Source: Beverwykella pulmonaria (lineage: Eukaryota > Ascomycota > Dothideomycetes > Pleosporales > Melanommataceae). Taken from it: a stretch of DNA of 64,000 nucleotides. Of the stretch, positions 11,935 through 23,554 are shown in pieces. Position 1 is the first letter of the stretch; each line of letters starts with the position of its first letter. The DNA is taken from assembly GCA_001599595.1 (NCBI GenBank), contig BCHH01000010.1, positions 989,392 to 1,053,391 on the forward strand. The letters are read 5' to 3'. The notes below the pieces were generated by a model. That model was not told the origin of the DNA, did not search any database, and saw only the letters and a list, made by a program, of their open reading frames with translations. The translations under genes were made by a program, and so were the position numbers.

Positions 11935-14279
11935 TCAGTCCACCTTCACCCCCTCCTGAAAGTCATCCTTCTTCCACACCCCCGCGTCCGCCACGCCATC
12001 AGGAACCGGGCCCCCAGGCGGCAGCGGCACCGTTTGCACCACGGCCGCTGCGCTCGCCCCAGCCCAACTCCACAGCATCCAAAACACCATCAAATGCAGT
12101 CCTAAACAATATGCCGCAAACAAGTTCCTACTCATTCTCGTCTGCAGCACCAGCCTCGTTACCCTAAACACCATCCGCTCAAAGACGCTCATCCTCTTCA
12201 GCGCCCTTGCCGATTCCCTGCCTCTAAATGCAGCGAAGGGCGATATCGAGGACTCGTACGCGGACCGGTACCGGTCCATGGCCAGGCCCGAGGGACTGTC
12301 AGGAGAGGCGTGGATGTGTGATGGGTTGGGGTTTGCAGAGTAAGCGGAGGCAGAGGATGCGGGGCCCCTGTTGTAGGTGGAGACGTATCGTGTCTTCTCG
12401 TAGAGGTCTAGATTGTCTTTTTGGAGGGAGGCGATCTCGGATCGAAGGGAGGAGACGGTTTGGTACGTCTTTTGGAGCTCGGCTTCGAGCTCCGAGTTGC
12501 GCTTCTTGAAGCGGTCGCGCTGGGCTGTTACCATGGGGAGGATGCCAGAGCCTCCGCCTACGGGCTCGCCGGCGCGCAGTGCGGCCAGTGTGTTCTGGGA
12601 GGAGTGGGCTGGGTCGAAGCCCGAGATGATGGAGGAGGTAGGGGATGCCCTCCGCGGCCGCCCACCTGCGTATGAGGACTGTGGGTATCGGGATGTATAT
12701 GTCCCCGCGACTGACATGGCAGAGGAGTCGAAAGCATGTGATGCCTGATTTTGGACCTTTTCTAGGTCGGCTTCCAATGTCTCGTTCAGGATTCTCGACT
12801 TCTCCAGATCCATGTTCGTGTTCGACAACTCCTCTTGCAAAGCCTCGAGACGAGTTTGGAGATCCTGATGTGAGACTCGCAAAACTGTAAGTTCATTGCT
12901 AAGTTTCTTGTTACGAGCAAGAAGAAGTTGCTCCAAGGTCTCGCCCTTCCCTTTTATAGCAGTGCCGTTCTGGGATAGAGCGACTTCGGTTGCTTCATCG
13001 TCGTCGTCTCCAGTGGCAAACTCAATGGACTGTCCACTGTCAGAAATGATCAAAGACTAGGAGTCATTGTGTTTTACCTTGAGCACCTCCAGCTCCTGCT
13101 TTACGTTCTCATAATCGCTCCACTTTTGGACTTTCTCACGCAGCGCGTCCTTCTCACTCTTCAGCGACTTGATCTCCCGCTCCAGGCTTCGAGTCTCTGT
13201 CTGGAGACGCGTCCGTTCGGAATCTTTTTCGAATCGCGAGGTTTCTAGTTTCCGCATGAGTGACGAGTTCTCGGAGCGCAGGCGGAGGAATGCGGGGTCA
13301 TCTTCAACAGGAACCGGTTTCGTAGCGTGTGCGGAGGCGGACTGTGCCAATTCTAGGCGCAGTTGTTCATTTCGTGCCTCAACTTCGGCCAGGCGGTGAC
13401 TCGTCCTCTCCAGTTCCGAGCTGACAATCTCGAGCTCCGCAGCGGTCGCGCCCCGATGTGTCTCTCCGTCGGCATCCTCTCCCTTGCCAAGCCGCTGGGA
13501 GACCTCGTAGCTGGCCTTGAGCTCTTTCAGCAGGCGATCCTGGTTCTCCACTTTGTCCTCCAGGCTCTTCTCTTTCGCCTCCCAATTGTCCTGCTTCTCG
13601 CTGAGCACTGCGGACCATGTTGCCTCCACCTCTTTGATCTTGGAGTCGCGGGAGTCTTCCAGCGCCTTGCGCGCAGTCCGCTCTTCCTCGAGCTTTCTTT
13701 CCGTCTCCTCCAGTTGGGTCGTAAGATCGACCACCGTCTTTTGGAGATGCTGGTTTTCAGAGGTAAGCTTGGGCAGGGTCTCTTCGGCAGTGACGAGGGA
13801 ATCGATGGAGGCTTCGAGGAGCGGATACGGATCGGGAGCTTCGGACAGCGGAGAATAGGCCTGGAAGAATGCGGCCTGGACGGCCTTGGATTGGTTCGAT
13901 ATGAGGTCAATGAAGCTCTGGTACGCTGTGCATGTTAGCATGCGGTCGTGATCCTGGGCACCATAGACAGCATACACTTAAGCAGTCCCTTAAAGTCGTT
14001 GAGCTTGCTCGCATCGTCCAGCTTTCGGAAGTCCTTGGTCTTCTGGGCCAGGTCTTTGCGCTGCGTAAGCGTGTCCCGTTGATGTGCAACGATGTCCGAG
14101 GCGACGCTGTCGAGCTGGGGAATGAGCGAGGTCAGGTCGATGGTCCGCCACGCGCCGATGGCCGTCTGGAACTTGTTGTCTTCGGTCGCCTCAGCGCCGG
14201 CGTCGTGCCCCGGGGCATTCTCGCGCGGCGCATCGTGAGAGCTTCGAACATCATCGTGATCGTCCACGCCTCCCTCCAT
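11935..14279 (-). CDS. CASP/Coy1-like Golgi coiled-coil membrane protein
   Basis: Three exons, 14279-13976, 13925-13078 and 13029-11935, give 748 residues if the ATG at 14279 is used. An in-frame ATG at 14489 would add 70 residues, so the start is uncertain. Residues from about 20 carry the CASP opening (G-A-W-R-T-I-D-L-T, K-D-F-R-K-L-D-D-A-S-K-L). A long coiled coil rich in E, K, L and R follows. The conserved C-terminal CASP block ends in a transmembrane span (L-F-A-A-Y-C-L-G-L-H-L-M-V-F-W-M-L-W-S-W) with a short lumenal tail. Family members (CUX1-CASP, yeast Coy1) are tail-anchored golgins tethering vesicles in Golgi traffic. Phase requires GTATGC as donor of intron 1 and the second AG (GGACAG) as acceptor of intron 2. 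Divergent from the Vps3-like gene. Confidence 0.9.
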
Positions 14280-14599
14280 CGCTGCTGGTTGCACTGCTGG
14301 CTGCGGAGCAGTGTGCGTATAAGGCTTCCAATACAATTCACTGCTCTCAGAAGGATCGCGATCGTAGGGTCTTGGGCGATGGGTGGGTTGCGGGGTTATG
14401 GCATGGGTGTTCGTGATGTTCGATGGTCTCCAAGGCCAGCTTGCTTGCTTGACCGGCGAGACCGGAGATTTGATTGGCTGACTGGCCATCAGCCTTCCAT
14501 CCAAGCTCCCAAGGCTCCAACCCACACTCTCTAGTCATGAACACGGCGAACTCCCTCTTCGTGTCGCACTCATAATGGCGAGGTCGGCGCCTGTGAATC
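14280..14599. promoter_or_regulatory. Shared divergent promoter of the CASP and Vps3-like genes
   Basis: There are 320 bp between the two chosen start codons. If CASP instead starts at 14489, the shared region is only 110 bp. Both flanking genes act in vesicle tethering. Confidence 0.5.
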
Positions 14600-17500
14600 A
14601 TGGCAGAAGCATCCTCGTCTGTTCCATTGGCTACCCGCCCGCTCCCTCAAAGTGGAGCCTTCGTTCTTCACAAGCTCGCGTCCGACCTTCCCCTCTCCGC
14701 CGACGGTGAACCGACCACCATTACTTGCGTCGAAGTATGGAGTAAGTGGAGCGCATGCATCCCGAGCGGTAGCCATGCATTTGGGGCGCATGGCTAACTA
14801 CTACTGCAGACGGCAACCTCTACGTGGGCACCTCGGCCGCAGAGATTCTTCACTTTGTCCTCCTTCCCCCGGAGCCCGGTGACCCTTCGGGCGAGCCGAC
14901 TACCATCATCGCCTCGAGATTAGAGCCCACCTATAACAATCCAATTGGTGCCGGCGTGCAGCAGATCCTCCTGCTCCCCAAGGTCAATAAAGCCTGTATA
15001 TTGTGCAACAACACCCTCACCTTTTACTCGTTACCAGAGCTGAGCCTGGATTCGAGTACGAAGCCCTTGACTTGTTCATGGGTCGGCGGCGTGGATTTGA
15101 ATGCGGACGAGGATGAGTCGGGTGATGGCGGAGTGGTTGTAATGCTGGGGCTGAAGAGCAGAATTCGGCTGATAAGGATATCTGAAAATGCCCCCTCGAG
15201 AAGCCTCAAGACCATAGAGTATGGAGGATGCCTGGTCTCTGTCCGGCGCGAAGCCTTTTCGTGCGCTGCCGACTCTCATTCGTACGCCCTCCTGGACGTT
15301 GAGCACCAGCAGAAGATCGGCCTATTCCCAATCTCGTCCCTGGACCCGGACGCCGGCCATGTCGGTGGAGCTGCTGAGGATATCACTACCACGCAGCACG
15401 TGCCTTCGAGAAGTGTTTCGTCGGCTAGCGTACACCCGCGGGTCTCGGCCGCCCAGGAAGAACAGCGGGGTCATGGACGGAGTACAAGCTTGGGAGTCTT
15501 TGGGACAGGTGATCCTGCAGCGCTTCGCACAGCAAGCCCACGCCCACCTAGGCAAAGGTACGGATTCGATGTTCCCGAATCGCTATCAAGAACAATGTCC
15601 CCCGCCCCTGGTACTCCCCCTCCCGGTACGCCAGGCCGTTCGCCGGACAGGTCTCACCCAGAAAGGACTTCCAGTCTACCAAGGACTGGCGCTACATCAC
15701 CGGATAAGCTCTTACCTCCGGTCCCACAGGAGGCTGCTGCAGATCAAGAAGCGCAGGACGAGCCTCCTCAGGCTCCACCGTTTATCCCACTCAAGCCACA
15801 TGTCGCATCACCGTCACCCGCCGAGTTCCTGCTTACGGTTGGCACGACGCCTGCCGAGCCCGGCGTCGGGATGTTTGTGAATTTGGACGGTGACATGTGC
15901 CGCGGGAGCATCCAATTTAGCAGCTATCCTGATGCCATTGCTGTAGACGGGACTGGCATCGATATGTCAAGTTCAATGGGCCCGGACATGGACGCCGAAG
16001 AAGGATACGTCTTAGCCGTCGTTCATCGACAAGTAGAGGAGCAGACCGAATATGGAGTCGAAATACAACGATGGGACGTGGATCCAGGGGAAAGCGAAGT
16101 TTCCAAGGAGTGGCTGAACTTGGACTCGCTCGGTGATGCTGCTGCGAAGAATGGAGAGCAGGTCACGATACCCCTAGGCATGCGTACAGTTGTCCAGCCT
16201 ACCGACCTGATCCTCTCGGAGATCGGTGCGAAACTTTCTGTGAAGCGCCTGCGACTCTCGTCGTCAGAACCATCAACCAGCCCTGTGAAAAGCAACAAGA
16301 CTAAGACGGCGCAAGAAAAAGCAGATCGCGAGTTCACAGAGCGACTCTCAAAACTCAAGACTCAAACCGTTCTGTGGGCCGGGAACCAGATCTGGTGGGC
16401 CGTTCGCAACCCCTTAGTCACTCGCCTAGATGCTCTTCTAGAGCAAGCAAAGTCAACTCCCACAGGTGATGGAAAGCGCATTTTACCGAACCGGAGTCGG
16501 TTGGAACAAGTACTGGGCGACATACGCGGACAAGAGCCTCGCAATGAATCTGAGTATCTCAGCCTCATCTACATTCGACAAAAGGCTTCGGTACTACTTC
16601 TTATGGAGTTGATCCTCCGTAGCAGCACGAACATCATCATCTTCGAGAATGAAAAGCGTATCACTGAACAAGCTCTTATTGATGGAGAGATTGATCCTCG
16701 AGTCATAGTGTCTCTGCTCCCCATACTAAACACAGAGGTGGTGCAAGGCCCAGAGGGTATTCAGATCTCTGGTGGCATCACCACGCTTGTGGAGCAGTTT
16801 CTGCAGCAAAATGACCTGTCCACCATGCCAGCAGTTGTCAATGGTCCATTCGGCGACAACCTTCTCCATTTGGTGAAGAGATATTTACTTTTCTGGAAGA
16901 AACAGAAGGGTATGGCTAGTGTGACAAACGATCCATATGTATTTCAAACTGTCGACGCCGCCATACTTCATATCTTGCTACTCCTAGACCGAGATAGCCC
17001 CAAAGGTCCTGCAACAGCCGGGTCACTACGAGCCGAGTTAAACGAGCTGGTAGACAACGAAGTCGACTGCTATGATCGGGCCGTCACGCTACTCGAAAGC
17101 TTTAATCGTCTATACGTCCTGAGTCGCTTCTACCAGCGCAATAGCAAGGCATCGATGAAAGCGTCCATGGTTCTCGCTACGTGGAGACGTATCCTAGAAT
17201 ACGAAACGGATGAAGGAGGAGAGTTTGTTGATGGTGAATCTGAGCTGCGGAAGTACTTGTCCAGAATTCGAGACCAAGCGTTGGTCGAAGAATATGGTGC
17301 TTGGCTTGCGAACCGGAACCCCAAACTCGGTGTCCAGGTCTTCGCCGATGACAATAGTAGGGTGAAATTCGAGCCTACACGCGCTGTGGCTATTCTCAAA
17401 GAAAAGGCGCCTGGTGCGGTCAAGGATTATCTCGAGTATCTCGTCTTTGGCAAAAAGGTATGCCTCTCTTTACTCCCATCTTTCTTCCCACCTTATGGTG

Positions 17501-18306
17501 TAACTAACACACCCCAGCACACCCACTACGTCAACGAACTAATAACCTTCTACCTCGACCTCGTAACCACCGAGCTCTCCACCAACCCCGCTTCCCGCAC
17601 CGTCCTCCTCTCAACCTACACTACCTACCGCACTCTCACCCCCCCCAAACCCACCTATCGCGAGTTCATAACCGACAACGCGCTCCCCACAGAATGGTGG
17701 ACATCCCGCCTACGACTCCTCCAACTCCTCGGCTCCTCGCAACCAGCAACCTCCTCCTACGACGTTCCCTCCATCCTTTCTCGCCTCCAACCCTACGAAC
17801 AAGAGCTCGTCCCCGAGATGATCATCTTAAACGGCCGCCAAGGCCACCACCAAGAAGCGCTCCGACTCCTGACCCACGGCCTGGGCGACTTTGACACAGC
17901 AATTAGCTATTGTTTGTTAGGCGGGTCCTCTATCTTCCGCGCCCCACAGTCGGGCTATGTTCCCCCCTCCTCAATCCCCAGTCACGCCTCCCAGTCCCAG
18001 CTCTTCGGCTACCTCCTCCGCGATATCCTCGCGCTTCCCGACATAGCCGAGCGCATCTCTCGCACGTCTGAACTTCTGGAAAGATTCGGTGGCTGGTTCG
18101 ACGTAGGCGACGTGTTAGCGTTGATACCAGACGAGTGGGGTGTTGACGTCCTGGGCGCTTTTCTAATCCAGGCATTGAGAAGATTGGTGAGGGAACGAGC
18201 CGAGAGCGAAATTGTAAAGAGTCTGCACGACGCAGGGAACTCGATTGTGAGTTGTGAACTAGTAGATCGGATTGAAGGGCTAGGACCGACGGTTGAAAAG
18301 GTTTAA
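14600..18306 (+). CDS. Vps3/TRAP1-like vesicle-tethering protein (CNH and Vps39 domains)
   Basis: Three exons, 14600-14741, 14810-17457 and 17518-18306, give 1192 residues. The N-terminal part (about 30-400) has the beta-propeller character of a citron homology domain (V-E-V-W-N-G-N-L-Y-V-G-T, then L-L-L-P-K-V-N-K-A), interrupted by a proline/serine-rich low-complexity insert at about 220-330. The C-terminal half is helical, with the Vps39-type blocks I expect in TGFBRAP1/Vps3 proteins (F-G-K-K-H-T-H-Y-V-N-E-L and the L-Q-P-Y-E-Q-E-L-V-P-E-M-I-I-L-N-G-R-Q-G region). Such proteins are subunits of the CORVET complex, which tethers early endosomes through Rab5-type GTPases. The sister HOPS subunit Vps39/Vam6 is the main alternative, but the N-terminus looks more like TRAP1/Vps3. 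Intron 2 (60 nt) has no stop and keeps frame. Confidence 0.85.
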
Positions 18307-19533
18307 TGATGATGAAGTAAGTAGTACGTGGATGGAGGTTGTGTAGTGTATGTAGTATACTGGCTTGATGCCTCGATTTGGTTATTGTGGACATGGATTG
18401 GTCGTATGGTCTATCGTATGTAGAGTGAGTGGTAGTATGGAACAACGCCTGATTGATTTGAAGATCAGGACTTATGCAGATATTTGTGTGCATCAATGAG
18501 ATGTCGAACGTAATTCTATCACACGGCCGAAAGCCGATGCTGCTCTACTCTCCATGTCTCTCCCCGTTTCACAAAAGAAGTAAAAGAGTTCCGAAAAAAA
18601 TACTCAGACACAAGCCAAACCTTTATTAGGAAAATCCGAGGAACGGCAGGCTATACAAGAAAGTGCATCAAAAGGCATACGACATAGGGGTTTAATATCA
18701 AAGTTAACATCACTATCATATTCAGGGGCAGGAGGAAAAGGCCGGCGCGGTCCAAATCGGGAAGAGTACACACATGCAGCACCAACCACCAATCTACGAA
18801 AAGAGTCTAAAAAAAGGTATCTGGGAATTGTGTGATGTGATTAAAAGCAGCTACCAAAAAAAATTGTTGGTGGGCATCAAGACATGTGGTATTAGGTGCC
18901 TTAACGAATTTGTGGGATTTTCCTTTTTCTTATTCTTTCTTTTCCTCCTGGCTGTACAAAGATCCATTCCAAACCTTGGAAACAATAGGACTTTGTCTGC
19001 CGTACATGAATTTATGGGGCTACATGACTTCTTGGAGGCGTGTATTCGATTCGAGGGTGCGGGGCGAATGCGGGGAGGGTAGGGTTGGTGAGGGGAGTGG
19101 TGCCGAGGGGAAGGACGCTGCTGTGCACGGGGTCGGGTCGGGGTCGCGGGGTTCACGCTCTTCGATATGGCGAATCGTCGTTCCATCGTAGCGTGGGGTG
19201 AGTACAGAGGGAACGCATCGCATCTTCGATGTTTTACACTCCTTGAGCGGTGATTAGGTCAAGTCTTCCGCAAAGGGGTAATGCCCAGGATCCCACAGAC
19301 CCCCCACTTCTCGTGGGAGCCGAGCTCGCTGCGCCATGGAGTTGGGTTCCGGATCGTCTAAATCCACACATACTGGGGGGTGGGAGGTCGAGACTCGTAG
19401 GAGACCTGAGAAACAAGAAGCTTAGTCAAATGCCAGATAGAGTTCCCAAAAAGGGTACCCGACATCAGAACCAGACTCTTATTCAAAGGAAGTCCGTACT
19501 GTACGGGACAAGGGACGGACTTAAATACGGCAC
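18307..19533. other. 1.2-kb convergent intergenic region
   Basis: Both flanking genes end here, so it should be mostly 3' untranslated sequence and terminators. It is rich in A/T runs (for example near 18593 and 18856). No gene is supported. Confidence 0.55.
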
Positions 19534-22500
19534 TCAAGCCATGATGCCTTGATTACCTCCTGGGGGCAATGTATCAGCGATAGTAAATATGTTGGGGGTA
19601 CTTCGTTTGCGCATAGTGAGAAGCGACGGTGGGGCGAGAAGTAAGAAAAGGGGCGTTGACTGGCAACGTACCAACTTGACGTTTGATTTGCTCGCGTGCC
19701 CACCGAGCGGTATCTCGCGTTCGGCTGAGGAAGTCTTGGTTGGCACGGGTTTCTCTTGTCATAGCAGTCAGGAAATCGTGTCGGAAATATTCCCTGTATT
19801 CGCCGTTGGGGAAAGCCTCAGCAAGATCGCTAGTGATTGTCAGCATATAGAGCTTGAATAACAACTGCTGTATGCTCACCCAATGACACCACACGACGAT
19901 CGCAGAAGACCTTCGGTACGGTTGCTGTCTGCATGAATTATGCGCAGGAGCTCGAAGATAGAATCGAGGAACGGAACAATGAGTTGAGCTATTGGGATTA
20001 GCATACGGCTCAAGGCAAAATTGTTGAAAACATACTCTTGCCGCTCGACTTCATCGCAACGATGCAGCCATCCCAAGCATCCATAATACCTTCACGAAGA
20101 GAGGTAACGTAGTCCATCATTTCAAAGTTACCCTCCGTAGCTATCGACACGCCGGAAGCTTGTTGTAGTACTTGGGCAACTACCGCAAGATACGTCTCGA
20201 AGTGGCCACCGATGGCTTGAGCGATATCTCCAAAGCACTGTAGGATCGCCGGCTTGAATTGGTTGCCAAGCTGATTGCTCTGATCCAAATAGTTAGTATT
20301 CGTACGAAGTGTCAAGGCTGGAATGGTACTGACTCGTAGATTGTTAAGTAGGTAGTTCATGAATGCATCGCAATATGGCTGAATCTTCTCGCCGAGCGAT
20401 CGTGTGATGTCGCTGACCAAGCCAATGGCCATGGAGCAAAGACCGGGCTCTTCCTGATTTCCAAGAGCATTGTAGAGGTAGGGTGTGAAAGCCTCCATGT
20501 ACTTGATGAAGTCGTCCTCTAAAGCGGTCGCAATCGATCCGATCGCAGCAAAGACAGTGTCAGGAACGCTAGACTTGGCACCAACCGTTGAAAGCAGGTG
20601 CAATAAAACCTGCATAATGCGGTCCGCTTGCGGCCGGATGTCGCCCTCCAAACGTTGAACAATCGACTATATCTGTGTTAGTAGGTCCAATCCGAGCATC
20701 GAGAGAGGAACACGTACCATGACAACGCTAGCTAGGCTAGTTTGCATTTCCTCTAGTGTGAGCTTATCTTCGACACTGACGACCTGCGCTTGCAGTTCAA
20801 TGGATTTTTCCAATCGCTCTAGGATTACGTTGGACAAAGTAGCTACCAGCCCAACGCTGTCGCCAGCGGAGTTGGTGACAAAAGCGTTGAGCACTTCATA
20901 GGCTGCAGTCCGCAACTGATTGTCTGCATCAGCGCGTTCGGTGACGGTAAGGAGATGTTGAATGCTTTGCTGGAAGTGGGTTGATAGCGGATTGGTGTGG
21001 CAGCCTGGCTCTCCAGCAAACCTATCGGCAAGATTCATCAAAGCCCAGCAGCACGACGCTGCCATTTTAGGATGACTAGACAAGCCGTTGAATAGAGCAC
21101 CGATGAGGGACGGGAGATGCTCTTGTGCATCAACAGCGTTGGGCGCCGTCTCGCAGATGCGACCCAGGGCGTACGCTGCAGAATCTTTGACGTGGATCAC
21201 TTGGTCATCCATCATTGCAATCAACACGGGCAGAGCTTGCTTGACAATGGGGTCCAAAACAGACTCCTCCGGCCCTTCCATGATGGCGCCGAAGGCAGAG
21301 ACAGATGCATCCCGATAGTGCCAGTCCTCCGAGCGAAGATTCTTCTCAACGAAAGCAAGGACAGGCGGTACAACACCGCTGCCCACGCACTGGGCCCAGA
21401 GCTGCAAGCACTGGTATGCCGCACGAGATGTGTTATATTCGTTGTCATCGGCGTCCTCATCCTGCTTGGCCAGAAGCTCAAGCAACACGGGGACGACTTC
21501 TTGGGTGGCCACTCTCGCGAAGTTGAAGTAATCCCTCAACTCGGTAGAGCCTTCGGCCTGAGCCTGGTCACATGTCAATCTCACTTCGGTAGGAGAGGGG
21601 AGTTCGGAATCCTCGTACCTGTGTGTTGTCGTCCTCGATTGTAATTTCCTCTTCGCAGACTGTGCACCAGAACTCGACAGCGAGCTTGGCAACGTCCTCT
21701 TCCTCGCTCTTCATGCCTTGGATGGTGAGACCAAACAGGGCCTTCTCCATATAAAACCGCATTTTATCATAATACAGGCCCATAATGCGGTTCAGGCAGC
21801 CATACGATCCTTGCTGAATGCGGCTATCGTCCGCTTGTGTAGCCTCGCAAATGACCTGCATAATGTAGTTGCGCTCGCCCTCATTCTCAAAGTTGGACCG
21901 GACGAACTCGACCGAGTCGCTCAGGGCGGAGATGGCAGCATTCCGCACGTCGTTGTTGGTCTCTTCCTTGCGGGCACCCTGCACCACAGCGGTGAGGATA
22001 GCGTTGGAGTGGTGTTGCAGGGCTTCCCTCAATTCCAGATCGTCGGTATCGCAGATATACCCGATGGTGGTGAGCGAGGCCTGCTTCTGGTGGGCTGCGC
22101 CCTGGCCGACATTTTCGACGAGGGTGGACATGAGGTCCGGCCATTGTTGGCGGGGTATTTCGATGGCGGCAATGGACGCAATGAACTGGGCGGCAGACTG
22201 GCCAGCACGCGAATCGGCCGACGAAAGTGTGCGGAGGGCCAGTGTCTTGACATTTGACTTGATCTCTGAGCTAAGGTTGAGCCATCGCTCTTGGACCTGA
22301 CGTAACCGGGCGTATTCGCGCGCCGAGAAAGTGTTCTTAAGTGAGAGGCCGGCGGCGACTCGAATGTGGGGTTGGGCAGACTCGTTTGCGAGTTCTTGGG
22401 CGAGGATGGTCAGGTATTCGGGCTGCAGCGACACAGGGCGCGGTTAGTACGTGTATCGTGGTACCCGGAATAGGAGGACGAGGGATGGGAGCCTTCAGCG

Positions 22501-22672
22501 GCGGCGGGGCACTCACAAAGTTGGCTTCCGCAGCCTGACTGAGAGAAGCTTCTGCGCTCTGTCTGGTGGCCGTATCTAGCGACAGTCAGCGGGGGTCTGG
22601 ACGGCGGCGGAGCGTGCACAAGGGCGATTTACCAGGACTTATTGTCCCTGCCAAAACGTGGGTGATGTCCAT
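19534..22672 (-). CDS. KAP95: Importin beta-1 (karyopherin Kap95)
   Basis: Nine exons: 22672-22633, 22575-22517, 22422-21619, 21563-20718, 20666-20334, 20279-20036, 19988-19880, 19829-19672 and 19559-19534. All phases agree and give 872 residues, the usual size for the family. The protein starts M-D-I-T-H-V-L-A-G-T and consists of HEAT-type helical repeats throughout. It includes the acidic loop E-E-E-I-T-I-E-D-D-N and the block N-N-L-R-S-N-Q-L-G-N-Q-F-K-P-A-I-L. Kap95 binds importin alpha, carries classical NLS cargo through the nuclear pore and is released by Ran-GTP. The last exon is only 26 nt and encodes the conserved-looking tail G-N-Q-G-I-M-A. The fifth intron (54 nt) is frame-neutral with a perfect TACTAAC branch site. 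Confidence 0.96.
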
Positions 22673-23554
22673 GATTGCGGGAGGGTATCTTCAGTATTGG
22701 AGGGGTGGGCGTGGGTACGGCGGGGGGCGCAGCTGGGTGTGCGAGTGTTGTGAGGTGGGCAGCTGCGGGGGGGAAAGAATGAAAGTGGTAGAAGTTGCGG
22801 TCGGCGGCCTGTAGGGAGGTAAAATGTATGAAGCGAAAGCGTCGTCGTTGACAGGCCCCAAACACGTGAATTTAGCGCAGACCGCCGCCTCTTGAGCCTC
22901 GCCCCTCGTCTCACGGCGCAATGGGCTGCTATGAACGGGTGCAGCAAAGTAACAAGCGGTGCAGCTTTGCCAGACAGTAGAAGCGCAGCAAAGGCAAAGG
23001 CAGTCTAGGAGTTGCAGAGCAGGCAGCGTCCACGGTTCATTTCTGTCCTTGCAGCAGCATCCGCAAGGCAGCAAGAGCCAGCCTCGCTTGTTGCCGCCAA
23101 ACCGCCCTGCCCCAGATTCATCCGCCTGCAGCCCTGTCGGAGCGACCCCTCTGGCTGTGAAACACGCGAGCACACGCTCTCTCTGCACTCGACCCGGAAC
23201 TGCCAGCGACGGTGTGGTCTTGCTTATTAGACCATGCATCTGGGACTTGCGTCTCACAGCGTCAGATCGGCTGCCAAGCGGCTCTTGTCGCATGGCTGCC
23301 GCATCGCTCACAGGCCATTGGGCGGACATGGCAGATCCCCTGAGGATGGACGAATGCCATGCAAATATCATGCGAATACCATGATATTGCCTTTCCACCA
23401 TCTCAAACTCATATGTTGAATATCTACTGCTACGAATACAGTTCTCTAACGTATGAATATATACAAATGCAAATATAATCATACCCAAAATGCTTCTTCA
23501 CGAAACGCCCGGTACATGTATGCAAGTCTCGTGACAAACAGCTCCCTCTCCACC
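22673..23554. other. Intergenic region between KAP95 and the PP2C gene
   Basis: It holds the KAP95 promoter and the PP2C 3' flank. No coding or RNA signal is supported. Confidence 0.55.

Noticed and set aside
13363..13938. 191-codon plus-strand frame
   Set aside because: Leucine-rich shadow opposite the CASP coiled coil.
15221..15880. 219-codon plus-strand frame
   Set aside because: It overlaps the Vps3-like gene in another frame through its low-complexity insert; no domain of its own.
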